In this document: piece by piece, positions 33,956-42,250 of the stretch
Numbering within the stretch: the stretch's first letter is position 1
Layout: the number at the start of each line of letters is the position of its first letter
Assembly (NCBI GenBank): GCA_026709025.1
Contig: JAPOTT010000009.1
Span: 31,175 to 95,174, forward strand
Length of the DNA stretch: 64,000 nt
From: a bacterium
GTDB taxonomy: Bacteria; Actinomycetota; Acidimicrobiia; Acidimicrobiales; Bin134
Direction of reading: 5' to 3'
Program-made: the position numbers and the translations under genes
The notes under the pieces: generated by a model
Seen by the model: only the letters and a program-made list of their open reading frames with translations
Told to the model about the DNA's origin: nothing
Database searches by the model: none

Positions 33956-35041
33956 CTAATCAATTATTAGCTGGGCGCTGTGAGCTTCGGGGCTAGGAGC
34001 GATTAGCTCCCCAACAACCGCAGCGGTGTGCCCTTCAGCCTGCAAATTGGCTACGGCTTCTGTGGCCGCAGCAGGCGAGCAGCAAAACAGCAGCCCTCCA
34101 GATGTTTGGGCATCGGCCAACATGGTTAGCATCCGCTCATCTATAGCGCTGCTGCTGATATGGGGGCGCACGTGGGCTAGGTTGCGAGCCGAACCTCCTG
34201 GCACAAATCCTTCATCCAGCAACTCCCACGCACCCGCTAAGGTGGGTACTTGGGTGCTGTGGATTACCGCAGATACAGAACTGGCTTCAGCCAATCGATG
34301 CAGATGGCCTAAGAGCCCAAAGCCAGTTATGTCGGTGGCGGCGGTTGCCCCTGCTGCAAGCGCCACAGCAGCGGCTTGCTGGTTGAGCCGGGTCATCTCT
34401 GTTACCGCTGCTGTGTAACTAGCCGCTAGCGGGCCGCCGGGTTCAATGGCCTCAGGCGGGTTGCGCTTGATGGCTGTGGCCACCAGCCCCGTGCCTAGGG
34501 GCTTGGTAAGAACCAGCGCCTGTGACGGTTCACCGCCGCTGTTGGTGAGTATCTGTGACCGGTTGGCTATTCCTGTAATGGCCTGACCGTACAGCGGTTC
34601 TGGGCCATCTATGGTGTGGCCCCCTGCTATGGCCCAACCGCCTTCTTCGGCTGCTATGGCACCACCTGCTAGCACTTCGCTGAGCAGATCTAACGACAGT
34701 TTGTCTTGCGGCCAAGCCACAAGGTTCAGCCCAAACAAAGGGCGGCCGCCCATGGCATAAACGTCGGACACTGCGTTGGTGGCCGCTATGCGTCCCCAAG
34801 TGTGGGGGTCGTCCACCACTGGTGTAAAAAAGTCTGCTGTGGAGATGAGTAGGCGCGTGTCATCGGTGGGGTCTAGCCGCCAAACTGCGGCATCGTCACC
34901 GGTTTGTGTGCCCACAATCAAGTTGTTGTGGGTTTGAGATGGCATAGAGCGCAGAACCTGCGCCAACTCGGCTGGCCCGAGCTTGCCTGCTCAACCAGCG
35001 CCGTGGCTGTAGGCTGTTAGCCGCCCTGTTTTCGGATTCAC
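33956..35041 (-). CDS. selD: selenophosphate synthase SelD with in-frame UGA (selenocysteine)
   Basis: SelD makes selenophosphate from selenide and ATP. Read through one UGA, the protein is 361 residues, the usual size. It begins at GTG 35041 (MNPKTGRLTAYSHGAGUAGK), then LGPAELAQVLRSMPS. U is TGA at 34991-34993, exactly where other SelD proteins carry the catalytic Cys or Sec in HGAGCxCK. Downstream blocks are intact: GTQTGDDAAVW, STADFFTPVVDDP, AATNAVSDVYAMGG, ITGFGLLGHL, MLADAQTSGGLL. Stopping at UGA would force a TTG start at 34966 and lose the active site. A SECIS-like hairpin follows the UGA directly. So the cell probably inserts selenocysteine, though selA, selB and selC are outside the window. 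A formate/nitrite-type channel gene lies upstream on the same strand. Confidence 0.93.
34960..34993 (-). promoter_or_regulatory. SECIS-like hairpin following the selD UGA
   Basis: In the mRNA, seven bases after UGA, a stem of seven pairs (AGCUCGG with CCGAGUU, one G-U) closes a GCCAG loop. Below it, after one A-G mismatch, two more pairs form. The loop starts about 14 bases after the UGA and opens with G, close to known bacterial SECIS spacing. It lies wholly within the coding sequence. Confidence 0.6.
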
Positions 35042-35175
35042 ACACTTGACGCTAACAAACAGCCTTGCCTGCTGCCTGCTTGCCAAATTACATGTTGTCC
35101 GACAGCCCTGTTGTCCTCTCAGGTATATAGGCCAATAGGTCTGTTACCAGTAGGTCTGTTAACAGCCCTGTAGTG

Positions 35176-35994
35176 CTACTGCCGTCTCAGGTACACAGTC
35201 CAGTTGGCCAGCCCTACTAGGGCTCCGCCAACGATGTTGCCCAAGGTTACGGCCAAAAGGTTGTGCGATATCCAAGCTAGGTTGAGGCGGCTCACATCGC
35301 CAGCCGAGAGGCCAGCTGCGGCTAGTGCGCTGGAATCTGTCGACACTAGCCATCCCAAAGGCAAAAAGAACATGTTGGCTATGCTGTGTTCGAAACCAGC
35401 GGCCACAAAAGCAGTGATAGGTAAGATGATGCCGATCATCTTGTCCATCAACGATCGTCCTGCAACGGCTAGCCACACCGCCAAGCAAACCAAAATGTTG
35501 GCTAATAGTCCTCGCACAAACGCCGTGCCGAAAGCTAGGTTTACTTTGTCGTTGGCTACTTGAATGGTGCGAGCTGAGAAGCTGTAGTCGCCCTGTGCCC
35601 ACCAGCGGCTCAGGTACAACAAGAACACCACAATCAGGGCACCGATCAGGTTGGCCGCAAAAGCCAAGCTCCAGTTGCGGGTTAGCTCGCGTCCGCTTAT
35701 GCGGCGACTAAAGAAGCTGGCAACCATTAGGTTGTTACCGGTGAACAGCTCAGAGCCAGTTACTACCACCAACAAGAGCCCTAGCGAAAAAGCCAGTCCC
35801 ACGAGCAGTCGTGCGGGGCCGGTGCCTAAATCGGGGTTCACTGCTACGGTGAGTGCAAAGATGCCACCTAAGCCGATGAAAGCTCCGGCCATGATGCCGA
35901 GGATGGAGGTTTGGATGAGGTCAAACTTGGCCTTGCCTATTCCGGTTCGCTTGATCTTGCGAGCAATTTCTTCTGGGGCTAGAGCATCATTCAT
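35176..35994 (-). CDS. formate/nitrite transporter family channel (FocA/NirC)
   Basis: A 272-residue FNT-family channel with six hydrophobic segments. Family marks include GIMAGAFIGLGGIFAL in the first helix, TGSELFTGNN in the second conserved stretch, and GFEHSIANMFFLPLG, the typical FNT signature with the gating-region His. ATG 35994 (MNDALAPEEIARKIKRTG) gives the usual amphipathic N-terminus. It precedes selD on the same strand by about 135 bases. Formate is a tempting substrate because formate dehydrogenases are common selenoproteins, but none is seen here. Confidence 0.9.
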   Translation of the reverse strand: MNDALAPEEIARKIKRTGIGKAKFDLIQTSILGIMAGAFIGLGGIFALTVAVNPDLGTGPARLLVGLAFSLGLLLVVVTGSELFTGNNLMVASFFSRRISGRELTRNWSLAFAANLIGALIVVFLLYLSRWWAQGDYSFSARTIQVANDKVNLAFGTAFVRGLLANILVCLAVWLAVAGRSLMDKMIGIILPITAFVAAGFEHSIANMFFLPLGWLVSTDSSALAAAGLSAGDVSRLNLAWISHNLLAVTLGNIVGGALVGLANWTVYLRRQ

Positions 35995-36038
35995 GTATCT
36001 ATTCTTACCCAACCAGCGTGCCAACTAGCGTGTAAGTG

Positions 36039-37295
36039 ATGTCAGATTTTAATGAGTTTCTAGATACCAAGCTTTCTGGTAAGGATGTGATTGCCGATTC
36101 GGGGTTTTATGCCGCAGCGGTGGAGGCTCTGCGCGGTGCCTGCGCTCAGATTGGTGAGGCTGCTGATGCCGCACAGCGGGCTGGCTTTTTTGCTGGCATC
36201 GCGGGATGGGACGACGAGGCCGATGCAACGGCTCACGATGCCGAGCGGGTTGCGTTGACGGCCATGGCTGAAGCGTTGCGTGCTAAAGGGTTGGTGTCTT
36301 CTTATGCCGATGCCGCTAACAACACGCTTGGTGAGGTGAGGGCTGCTTTTGCTGAAACTATGACTGAACCCGCGCTCGCACCCGCTACTGCTACCGAACC
36401 CGCGTCTACACAGTCGCCAGCGATTACTCCAGATAAGCAGGCAAGCGATAGTGCGCCAACAGAACCAGAGCCTCCATCACACACTTCATCACACAGCAGT
36501 CATGGGTTAGGAGACTTCACCGATCACATGGCCGATGCTTTGGTTACTTTGGGTGAAGATCGCAAAGAGGCCGCAATAGATGGTGATGTCGAGACCAGCT
36601 ATGTGAAGTTGGCGCAAACTTTGTCGGTGCTAAAAGATGCACGGCGGGCCTACCGGGAAGTAGATGCAGCGCTGATAACCCTATCCAACGCCCGCGCCGA
36701 TTATCTAGAGGAGTTCAGTGCTGCTTCACACACAGCGCTTGCAGCTGATCTCAAAGCAGCGCTCACAGATGATATAGCCTCGGCTTCTATTGGTAGCTTG
36801 CGGTCGGCAATAACCTCGCTAGCTTTAGGTAGAACTGCCTATAACGCTGAGGTGTCTAATGAGTTATGGGGGGCATTGGCCGAGGCTCGTATAAACTTAG
36901 CCGCTGCCACATCCACTGTGTTTGAGATTAAGACTGCTCAAGAATTACAGGGAAAAGGACTTCATGAGGCTTCGGCATTGGCATATTCTTTTGGAGAAGA
37001 CAGCACTCCAACTGGTATATATGACGCTGCCCGAGATGTTGTCATTGAAGCCAAAGAGTTTCGTCGCCGCGCGCAAAGTGCTTGTGATGAGGTAGACAAG
37101 TTGTTGGTAGAAATCCGAGCTGTAGCAGCCGATGCACTTATAGAAGCTCGCGCGGGAGTAGGTAACGAGGCTTTGGCAGATATTCGCTTAGCCTATGATA
37201 TAACCAGCACTGCAATGGATTCTTTGTTTGGCTCTAGGGCTGCATTTGAGATCGGTTTCGACTTCACTCTCCCAGAAATCTTCACCACTCCCTAA
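36039..37295 (+). CDS. large Ala-rich helical protein of unknown function
   Basis: A 418-residue protein that I do not recognise. Residues 1-110 are helical and acidic (NEFLDTKLSGKDVIADSGFY). A Pro/Thr/Ser/His-rich linker follows (TEPEPPSHTSSHSSHG, about 142-157). The remaining 250 residues are predicted long helices with heptad-like Leu/Ala spacing (LSVLKDARRAYREVDAALIT), so coiled-coil is likely. No signal peptide or membrane segment. ATG 36039 is used; GTG 36036 is directly before it. It is divergent from the FNT channel gene. Confidence 0.65.
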   Translation: MSDFNEFLDTKLSGKDVIADSGFYAAAVEALRGACAQIGEAADAAQRAGFFAGIAGWDDEADATAHDAERVALTAMAEALRAKGLVSSYADAANNTLGEVRAAFAETMTEPALAPATATEPASTQSPAITPDKQASDSAPTEPEPPSHTSSHSSHGLGDFTDHMADALVTLGEDRKEAAIDGDVETSYVKLAQTLSVLKDARRAYREVDAALITLSNARADYLEEFSAASHTALAADLKAALTDDIASASIGSLRSAITSLALGRTAYNAEVSNELWGALAEARINLAAATSTVFEIKTAQELQGKGLHEASALAYSFGEDSTPTGIYDAARDVVIEAKEFRRRAQSACDEVDKLLVEIRAVAADALIEARAGVGNEALADIRLAYDITSTAMDSLFGSRAAFEIGFDFTLPEIFTTP

Positions 37296-37525
37296 AAGCC
37301 ACGCCCAAGGCAAATTGAGGTTACGCAGGTGAAATTACGGGATTGTTGTTTTCTTCTCTTCATGTTTGGTCCATGGGTGGCTACATGCGGGGCATTTCAT
37401 ATTTTTGGAGAGAAAGTGTCCAAAATCAATCTCGATGCCACCCCGTGCCTGCAAAGCTTCAATACAGGTTGCTTGGCGTGCAGCTTTTGGATGCCGTTTT
37501 TATCGGATAAGATTGGGAAAACCCC

Positions 37526-37571
37526 GCCGGGGTGAGTAGCCCCGGCCCGACGGCCTCGACATCTTGTCGGG
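37526..37571. terminator. two adjacent GC-rich hairpins
   Basis: GCCGGGG-tgagtag-CCCCGGC (37526-37546) is followed by CCCGAC...GTCGGG (37546-37571). They lie between the convergent genes ending at 37295 and 37619. No T-run follows, so a bidirectional Rho-assisted terminator or a structured RNA are both possible. The rest of 37296-37618 shows only a weak 68-codon frame (37329-37535) that I do not believe is a gene. Confidence 0.45.
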
Positions 37572-37618
37572 GCTGTCTCGCGTTGCGGCGGGTGGTTGTC
37601 GGCGTGGGTTGCTGTGGC

Positions 37619-38023
37619 TTAGAGGGCTATGCCTGCTAGCAGCGCTCCGATAGCGGTAGTGCCAGATATTGAACCCAACATAGCGATGTTGCGCTTTTGG
37701 GTGGCTTTGGTGTGAAGCCAAGCAGCCACGCCGCTGGCAATCACTAGCACCACCTTGATGGTGAGGGTTATGTGATAGCTGTTGGCTGCATCCTCAAACT
37801 CCACATCTAGCAGGTTCCAAAACCCTGTTAGCACAGCCAACGCAAAAAATGGCCATGCCACCTTGGCGAACTGCTGAGCCGCAATTTGGGTAGCCTCGGC
37901 TCCAACCTTGCGTATTGCCGGTATCACGGCTGCTATTACCACCTGGCCACCAACCCACACTGCTGCGCCTAAGGTGTGGAGAAACAAGCGGAGGGTGTCT
38001 AGATCCCAATGGGCTTCAATCAT
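37619..38023 (-). CDS. small four-helix membrane protein, CopD-like
   Basis: A 134-residue protein with about four transmembrane helices: LRLFLHTLGAAVWVGGQVVI, AKVAWPFFALAVLTGFWNLL, IKVVLVIASGVAAWLH and TTAIGALLAGIAL. The first helix, with its HTLGAAVWVGGQ pattern, resembles CopD/CopD-like domains with conserved His/Trp. No other copper genes are adjacent. ATG 38023. It is divergent from the mycothiol-dependent enzyme gene. Confidence 0.65.
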   Translation of the reverse strand: MIEAHWDLDTLRLFLHTLGAAVWVGGQVVIAAVIPAIRKVGAEATQIAAQQFAKVAWPFFALAVLTGFWNLLDVEFEDAANSYHITLTIKVVLVIASGVAAWLHTKATQKRNIAMLGSISGTTAIGALLAGIAL

Positions 38024-38088
38024 CCCTTGTTTTTAGCAAACTTAGCCCTGCTAGTAGCAGTCCACAGCAGGCTTGCTACCGTCATGGT

Positions 38089-38826
38089 ATGAATCTTCAG
38101 CGCGCAACCTACCAAAATGCCCTAAAAGTTGGGGGTGAGGCCATAGCCGAAGCAGGTCGAGAAAACTTACAGGCTGAGGTGCCTTCTTGTCCGGGCTGGA
38201 CCCTAGAGAGACTTATAGCTCATGTCAGCAGGGTGTACCGTTCGGTGGCCCGTCATGTGAGCGAGAAAGCCACTCAGATGATCCCAGCAGAGGAGATTCC
38301 TCGTGCCCCGCAGGGCGATGGCCTGCTGGATTGGTTCATCGAGAGCCACCGTTTGGTGCAAGACGCGTTGGATGCTGCCAACCCGGATGAGCCGGTGTGG
38401 AATTGGGCAGGTCAACCCACCATGGAGTTTTACATCCGCCGCATGGCCCACGAGACCACCGTGCATCGCTGGGATGCAGAGGCTGCCGTAGGTCAGCCCA
38501 GCACAATCGATGCCGACCTTGCCTGCGATGGGGTGAGCGAGCTTTATGAGGTGGTGCTGCCGTTCACCACAACCAACTGGCGCGCCGAGCTACCCACATC
38601 TAGCTTGCACCTGCATCGCACCGATGGGGACGGTGAGTGGCTTATTGTGGCTCACGGCGACAGCATAAAAGTAACTCACGAGCATGCCAAGGGGGATGCT
38701 GCGGTGCGAGCTAGCGCTGCTCACCTGTTGTTGTTGTCATGGGAGCGCATCGGCCTAGACAGCCCCGATATACAAACTTTTGGCGATGCGACAGCAGCCC
38801 AATCTTGGTTCGCCCTATCTCGCTAG
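38089..38826 (+). CDS. maleylpyruvate isomerase-family, mycothiol-dependent protein
   Basis: A 245-residue protein of the actinobacterial TIGR03083/MDMPI family (DinB-like four-helix bundle). The metal-binding triad pattern is visible: His in LERLIAHVSRVY (about 45), and the two His in RRMAHETTVHRWDAE (about 125-135). CPGWTLERLIAHV is the standard N-terminal block. A C-terminal sterol-carrier-like domain follows (ELPTSSLHLHRTDGDGEWL). Members use mycothiol as cofactor or are general thiol transferases; substrate unknown. ATG 38089 is chosen as the family start, although the frame is open upstream. Confidence 0.85.
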   Translation: MNLQRATYQNALKVGGEAIAEAGRENLQAEVPSCPGWTLERLIAHVSRVYRSVARHVSEKATQMIPAEEIPRAPQGDGLLDWFIESHRLVQDALDAANPDEPVWNWAGQPTMEFYIRRMAHETTVHRWDAEAAVGQPSTIDADLACDGVSELYEVVLPFTTTNWRAELPTSSLHLHRTDGDGEWLIVAHGDSIKVTHEHAKGDAAVRASAAHLLLLSWERIGLDSPDIQTFGDATAAQSWFALSR

Positions 38827-38903
38827 GCCCTATACGCAGACTATATAGACTGTATATACGTACATATACGTGTAAGCCTGCTTTACGCTTCCAGAAGTTT
38901 CAA

Positions 38904-39593
38904 ATGAACGACAGAGCCTCTAGGCAACCCCCTTCTAACCAACCGCCGGTGCCCACCACGCCCACAAGGGCTGATTTGTTCGATCAGTACATGCCCATCG
39001 TGTTGTTTTTGGTGTTCAACAACTTCGTTGGCTTGTTGTGGGCCATTGTGGCCATGACCTTGTGGGCAATCAAGGCACAGGTGAGTCGCTACCGCCGCGG
39101 GCTGCCTTTGGGAAGGGTGATGCCGCTTGTGGTGGCTTATCTGGTGGTACGAGGCATCGTGGGCATCATCTTTGACAGCGAAGAGGTGTACTTTGGCATT
39201 GGTATTGGCGTTAAGGCTCTAGCGGCTTTGGCGTTGTTGGTATCTGCGGGCTTGCACCGCAATGTTGTTGGCTATGTGCTTCCCTACATTATTCACCTAG
39301 ATGCAGCAATAGTGGGCCATCAGCTGTATCGATCCACCACTAGACGAATAACCGTGGTGGTAGCGGTAGTGGTAAGCGTGAGCGTGGGTTTTGATACCTG
39401 GCTGTTGCAAAACGCATCCACCAATGAGTTCGTGGCCATTCGCTTGGGTGTGAACTGGGGTTTATCCGTACTCACGCTGGTAGCTGTGGGCATTTACTTG
39501 GATCGCCGCTTGCGTAAGATATCCGGTTTCGGTGGGCTCATGGCTTTGTTGGAGCGCCGTTTAGACGACATGGGCATTTCGCCGCCTTCGTGA
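38904..39593 (+). CDS. DUF3159-like integral membrane protein
   Basis: A 229-residue protein with a Pro-rich cytoplasmic N-terminus (about 35 residues), then five to six hydrophobic segments, including YMPIVLFLVFNNFVGLLWAI, VMPLVVAYLVVRGIVGIIF and VVVAVVVSVSVGF. The RYRRGLPLGRVMPLVVAYLV segment resembles DUF3159-type actinobacterial membrane proteins. Function unknown. ATG 38904 is preceded by an AT-rich stretch (38831-38870) with repeated TATACG and an inverted GTATAT/ATATAC pair, possibly its promoter region. Confidence 0.65.
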   Translation: MNDRASRQPPSNQPPVPTTPTRADLFDQYMPIVLFLVFNNFVGLLWAIVAMTLWAIKAQVSRYRRGLPLGRVMPLVVAYLVVRGIVGIIFDSEEVYFGIGIGVKALAALALLVSAGLHRNVVGYVLPYIIHLDAAIVGHQLYRSTTRRITVVVAVVVSVSVGFDTWLLQNASTNEFVAIRLGVNWGLSVLTLVAVGIYLDRRLRKISGFGGLMALLERRLDDMGISPPS

Positions 39594-39641
39594 GAGGTTG
39601 TCAACACGTTAGCTTTCTGTAACTAGCTATCTGTCGACACA

Positions 39642-40439
39642 TTAGAGGTTGTCGATACGCTTGAACAGCTCAGCTGAGCTGAGGCTCGCCTGAGCTCCTT
39701 TTTGGGTTAGTTGGTTGGCGATTCGTTGGTGAAACTCAGCTAGGTGGGGCTCGGTGGGCACTAGGGGTAGGTTAAATGTGGTTTCGTATTGGCTCACGAA
39801 GGCTTGCAGGGCGTTCGTTTTGGTTGCTTCGTAACCGGCGGTGTCTTCGGCATGGTCGGGTTCGTCTGCCTCAAACAACAGCAGGGTTGTGGGGCGATGC
39901 GGTGTCAAATCTAGTTCTGGTAAAAAGTGCGGGTCGCGCGCCGCTACGATGCCATCGGTTGTGAGCCAACCGGCATTGCGGTGATCGGGGTGCAGTCGCC
40001 AGCGTTTCCACGGGTCGTGGCCCAAAATTACGTCTGGTGTGAGCTTGCGGATGTTGGTTGCAACTTGCGTGCGGGCTTGTGTGTCTGAATCCAGCTCGCC
40101 GTCAACGTGGCCCAAAAACACGATATCGCCCACCGCCCCCAACCGCCGGGCTGATTCGTGTTGTTCTGCTTGACGTGTAGCTATTAACTCGGTCAGGTTG
40201 GCATGGGGATCCCAGGTGCCTTTGGAGCCATCAGTGCATACCAAAATACTCACCTCACAGCCCCCCGCAGCCCATTTTGCCAGCGTTGCGCCAGCGTTTA
40301 GCTCAACGTCATCGGGGTGAGCGCCTATTGCTAGCGCGCGTTGGGGTATGGGCAAGTTGTGCGATGTGATGTGGCCGCGGTTCATATCGCCATGGTTGAT
40401 ATGCCCGGTGCCGATAGGTGCGTGGCTGCTAGTGCTCAT
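39642..40439 (-). CDS. PIG-L family deacetylase
   Basis: A 265-residue LmbE/PIG-L zinc deacetylase. The metal site is AIGAHPDDVELNAGATLAKW, with the later His in RLHPDHRNAGWLTTDG. TDGSKGTWDP and ATRQAEQHESARRLG are standard blocks. Actinobacterial members include MshB (mycothiol synthesis) and Mca; this one is not close enough by eye to call either. The first 30 residues are His/Gly-rich (GHINHGDMNRGHITSHN) and unlike the family, so the true start could be later. It overlaps the cofC stop by eleven bases, so the two are co-transcribed. Confidence 0.85.
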   Translation of the reverse strand: MSTSSHAPIGTGHINHGDMNRGHITSHNLPIPQRALAIGAHPDDVELNAGATLAKWAAGGCEVSILVCTDGSKGTWDPHANLTELIATRQAEQHESARRLGAVGDIVFLGHVDGELDSDTQARTQVATNIRKLTPDVILGHDPWKRWRLHPDHRNAGWLTTDGIVAARDPHFLPELDLTPHRPTTLLLFEADEPDHAEDTAGYEATKTNALQAFVSQYETTFNLPLVPTEPHLAEFHQRIANQLTQKGAQASLSSAELFKRIDNL

Positions 40440-41022
40440 CTGTGTGGTTTTCGGTTTTGGCTAGCTTGGCAAGATCTGCGGGGATGTCTATGTCGAGGCC
40501 GAATGATAGGTCTCGGAGCACTCGCAAACTGCACCTAGATTGCTGAGCTTCGGCTAGGTGACGGCGAAAGGAGCCGTGTCCGTAGCTGAACTGGAAATTG
40601 TTAGAGCAAGGCAAGGCGATCACGTTGGTACCGTCGTTACGGTGATCGGGTACCAAGGTGATGCCGGGCCAATCCCCCAAAGGCGCTAGCGGGCCCGCTA
40701 AGGGAAGGTCGCCATGAGACACAATGGCCTGTGCAATGCCAGCATCCCGTAGATGATCCACCCCACTGCGTACAGCCCCGTTCAGTCCTGTGCCGGGGCA
40801 CCAGATCACCTCGGCTCCAGCCTCCAAACCCCATTCTCGCACCTCAGGATCGTCGCACACAATGGCCACAGGCAAAGGTTTAGCGCACGACACAACGTGG
40901 GCAGCCATCGTACGCGCCAGCTTGGCCCGCTCTGTAGCATCAAGGCTCGGTGCTAGACGGTTCTTGGCTTCGCCAAAGGCCTTTACTGGAATTAACACGG
41001 CTACCTGTATAGGAGCGCTCAC
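40429..41022 (-). CDS. cofC: 2-phospho-L-lactate guanylyltransferase-type enzyme of F420 synthesis
   Basis: A 197-residue CofC/FbiD nucleotidyltransferase, which activates phospholactate or phosphoenolpyruvate with GTP in coenzyme F420 synthesis. The N-terminal VLIPVKAFGEAKNRLAPSLD and the GLNGAVRSGVDHL, SHGDLPLAGPLAPL and VPDHRNDGTNVIAL blocks match the family in order. GTG 41022 is chosen because it puts the first strand at the usual distance; TTG 41040 is the upstream alternative. It explains how the organism supplies F420 to the LLM oxidoreductase at 2303. Divergent from gpsA. Confidence 0.88.
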   Translation of the reverse strand: MSAPIQVAVLIPVKAFGEAKNRLAPSLDATERAKLARTMAAHVVSCAKPLPVAIVCDDPEVREWGLEAGAEVIWCPGTGLNGAVRSGVDHLRDAGIAQAIVSHGDLPLAGPLAPLGDWPGITLVPDHRNDGTNVIALPCSNNFQFSYGHGSFRRHLAEAQQSRCSLRVLRDLSFGLDIDIPADLAKLAKTENHTDEH

Positions 41023-41113
41023 CCGCAACACTCTAGGCAAAGTTCTTCATTGGGCTCTGCTTCTGGCCTTCTATAGGGCAAATGTGTGGCAAATTGGTCT
41101 ACGGTTTAAGGCT

Positions 41114-42169
41114 ATGGCAAATCGGGTGTTGGTTGTTGGTGGGGGGTCTTGGGGCACCACTGTGGCTCACTTAGCAGCTCACAATGAGCCCACAATGCTT
41201 TGGTGTCGCAGCCCTGAGATAGCCAATGCTGTCAACAGTACCCATGCCAATCCTCGTTATCTACAGGGTTTTGAGTTGCATCCGCGCTTGCGGGCTACTA
41301 CTGAGCTAACCGAGGCGGTAGGTGAGGCTGAGGTGGTTGTGATGGCGGTACCAGCTGCATCGTTTCGCATGGTTATTCAACAGGTAGCCCCGCAACTGCA
41401 ACCCTGGGTGCCTGTGCTTAGCCTCACAAAAGGTCTGGAGCAAGGCACTCGTTTGCGTATGACCGAGATTATTAATCAGGTGGCATCGGCTCACCCTGCT
41501 GGTGCGCTTACGGGCCCAAACTTGGCACAGGAGATAATTGCTGGCCATGCAGCCACCTCGGTTATTGCTATGTCCGATGAAACGGTGGCAAGCGCATTAC
41601 AAGCTGTGCTCACTACTGAGTTGTTTCGGGTGTATACCAACGATGATGTAATCGGGTGTGAGCTAGGCGGCACCCTCAAGAACGTGATCGCTTTGGCATC
41701 GGGCATGGTAGACGGGCTGGGCGCGGGCGACAATACCCGTGCTGCGGTTATTACTAGGGGTTTGGCCGAGATTGCGCGTCTTGGAACTGCTATGGGAGGA
41801 CGTTCAGACACCTTTTCGGGCTTAGCGGGCATGGGCGACCTGTTAGCTACCTGCATGAGCCCGCTTAGCCGCAATCGCCATGTTGGTTATGAGCTTGGCC
41901 AAGGCCGGAGATTGAAGGCAATTCTTGCCGAGATGGATCAGACAGCCGAGGGTGTACACACCGCACAGATTGTGGTGGAGTTGGCAGATTTGAACGGTGT
42001 GGAGATGCCCCTTAGTGCTGCGGTGGATGCGGTTCTCAAAGGTAATTGCACGGCAGAAGAGGCCATGATGGCGTTGATGGGTCGCCAAGCTCGTCCTGAA
42101 CCCGAACTGTTCAAACAACACAGGTCGCGTCTGCGGCGGGCGTGGCGGTTTGTTAAACGCAGCAAATGA
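41114..42169 (+). CDS. gpsA: NAD(P)+-dependent glycerol-3-phosphate dehydrogenase
   Basis: A 351-residue GpsA, which makes sn-glycerol-3-phosphate for phospholipids. The N-terminal VLVVGGGSWGTTVAHLAA is the Rossmann motif, with GGG in place of GAG. VVVMAVPAASFR, VLSLTKGLEQG, GALTGPNLAQEI and ELGGTLKNVIALASGMVDGL (with the catalytic Lys) follow, then DNTRAAVITRGLAEI and FSGLAGMGDLLATC. The frame is open upstream of ATG 41114, but the family starts here. Slightly long C-terminus with a basic tail. Confidence 0.93.
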   Translation: MANRVLVVGGGSWGTTVAHLAAHNEPTMLWCRSPEIANAVNSTHANPRYLQGFELHPRLRATTELTEAVGEAEVVVMAVPAASFRMVIQQVAPQLQPWVPVLSLTKGLEQGTRLRMTEIINQVASAHPAGALTGPNLAQEIIAGHAATSVIAMSDETVASALQAVLTTELFRVYTNDDVIGCELGGTLKNVIALASGMVDGLGAGDNTRAAVITRGLAEIARLGTAMGGRSDTFSGLAGMGDLLATCMSPLSRNRHVGYELGQGRRLKAILAEMDQTAEGVHTAQIVVELADLNGVEMPLSAAVDAVLKGNCTAEEAMMALMGRQARPEPELFKQHRSRLRRAWRFVKRSK

Positions 42170-42250
42170 ACAAACGCACCAGCTAGCAAATCAGCGTCGG
42201 CTCATGAACAAGCGCCAGCAAGCACACCAAGCACATAAGGCCCTAAAGCG

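Noticed and set aside
34964..34993. selD read as a pseudogene because of the in-frame TGA.
   Set aside because: The stop falls exactly on the Cys/Sec active-site position, the frame on both sides is conserved, and a SECIS-like hairpin follows.
37329..37535. A 68-codon plus-strand frame rich in Cys and Phe.
   Set aside because: No ribosome site, no recognisable family, and it runs into the GC-rich hairpins; chance frame more likely.
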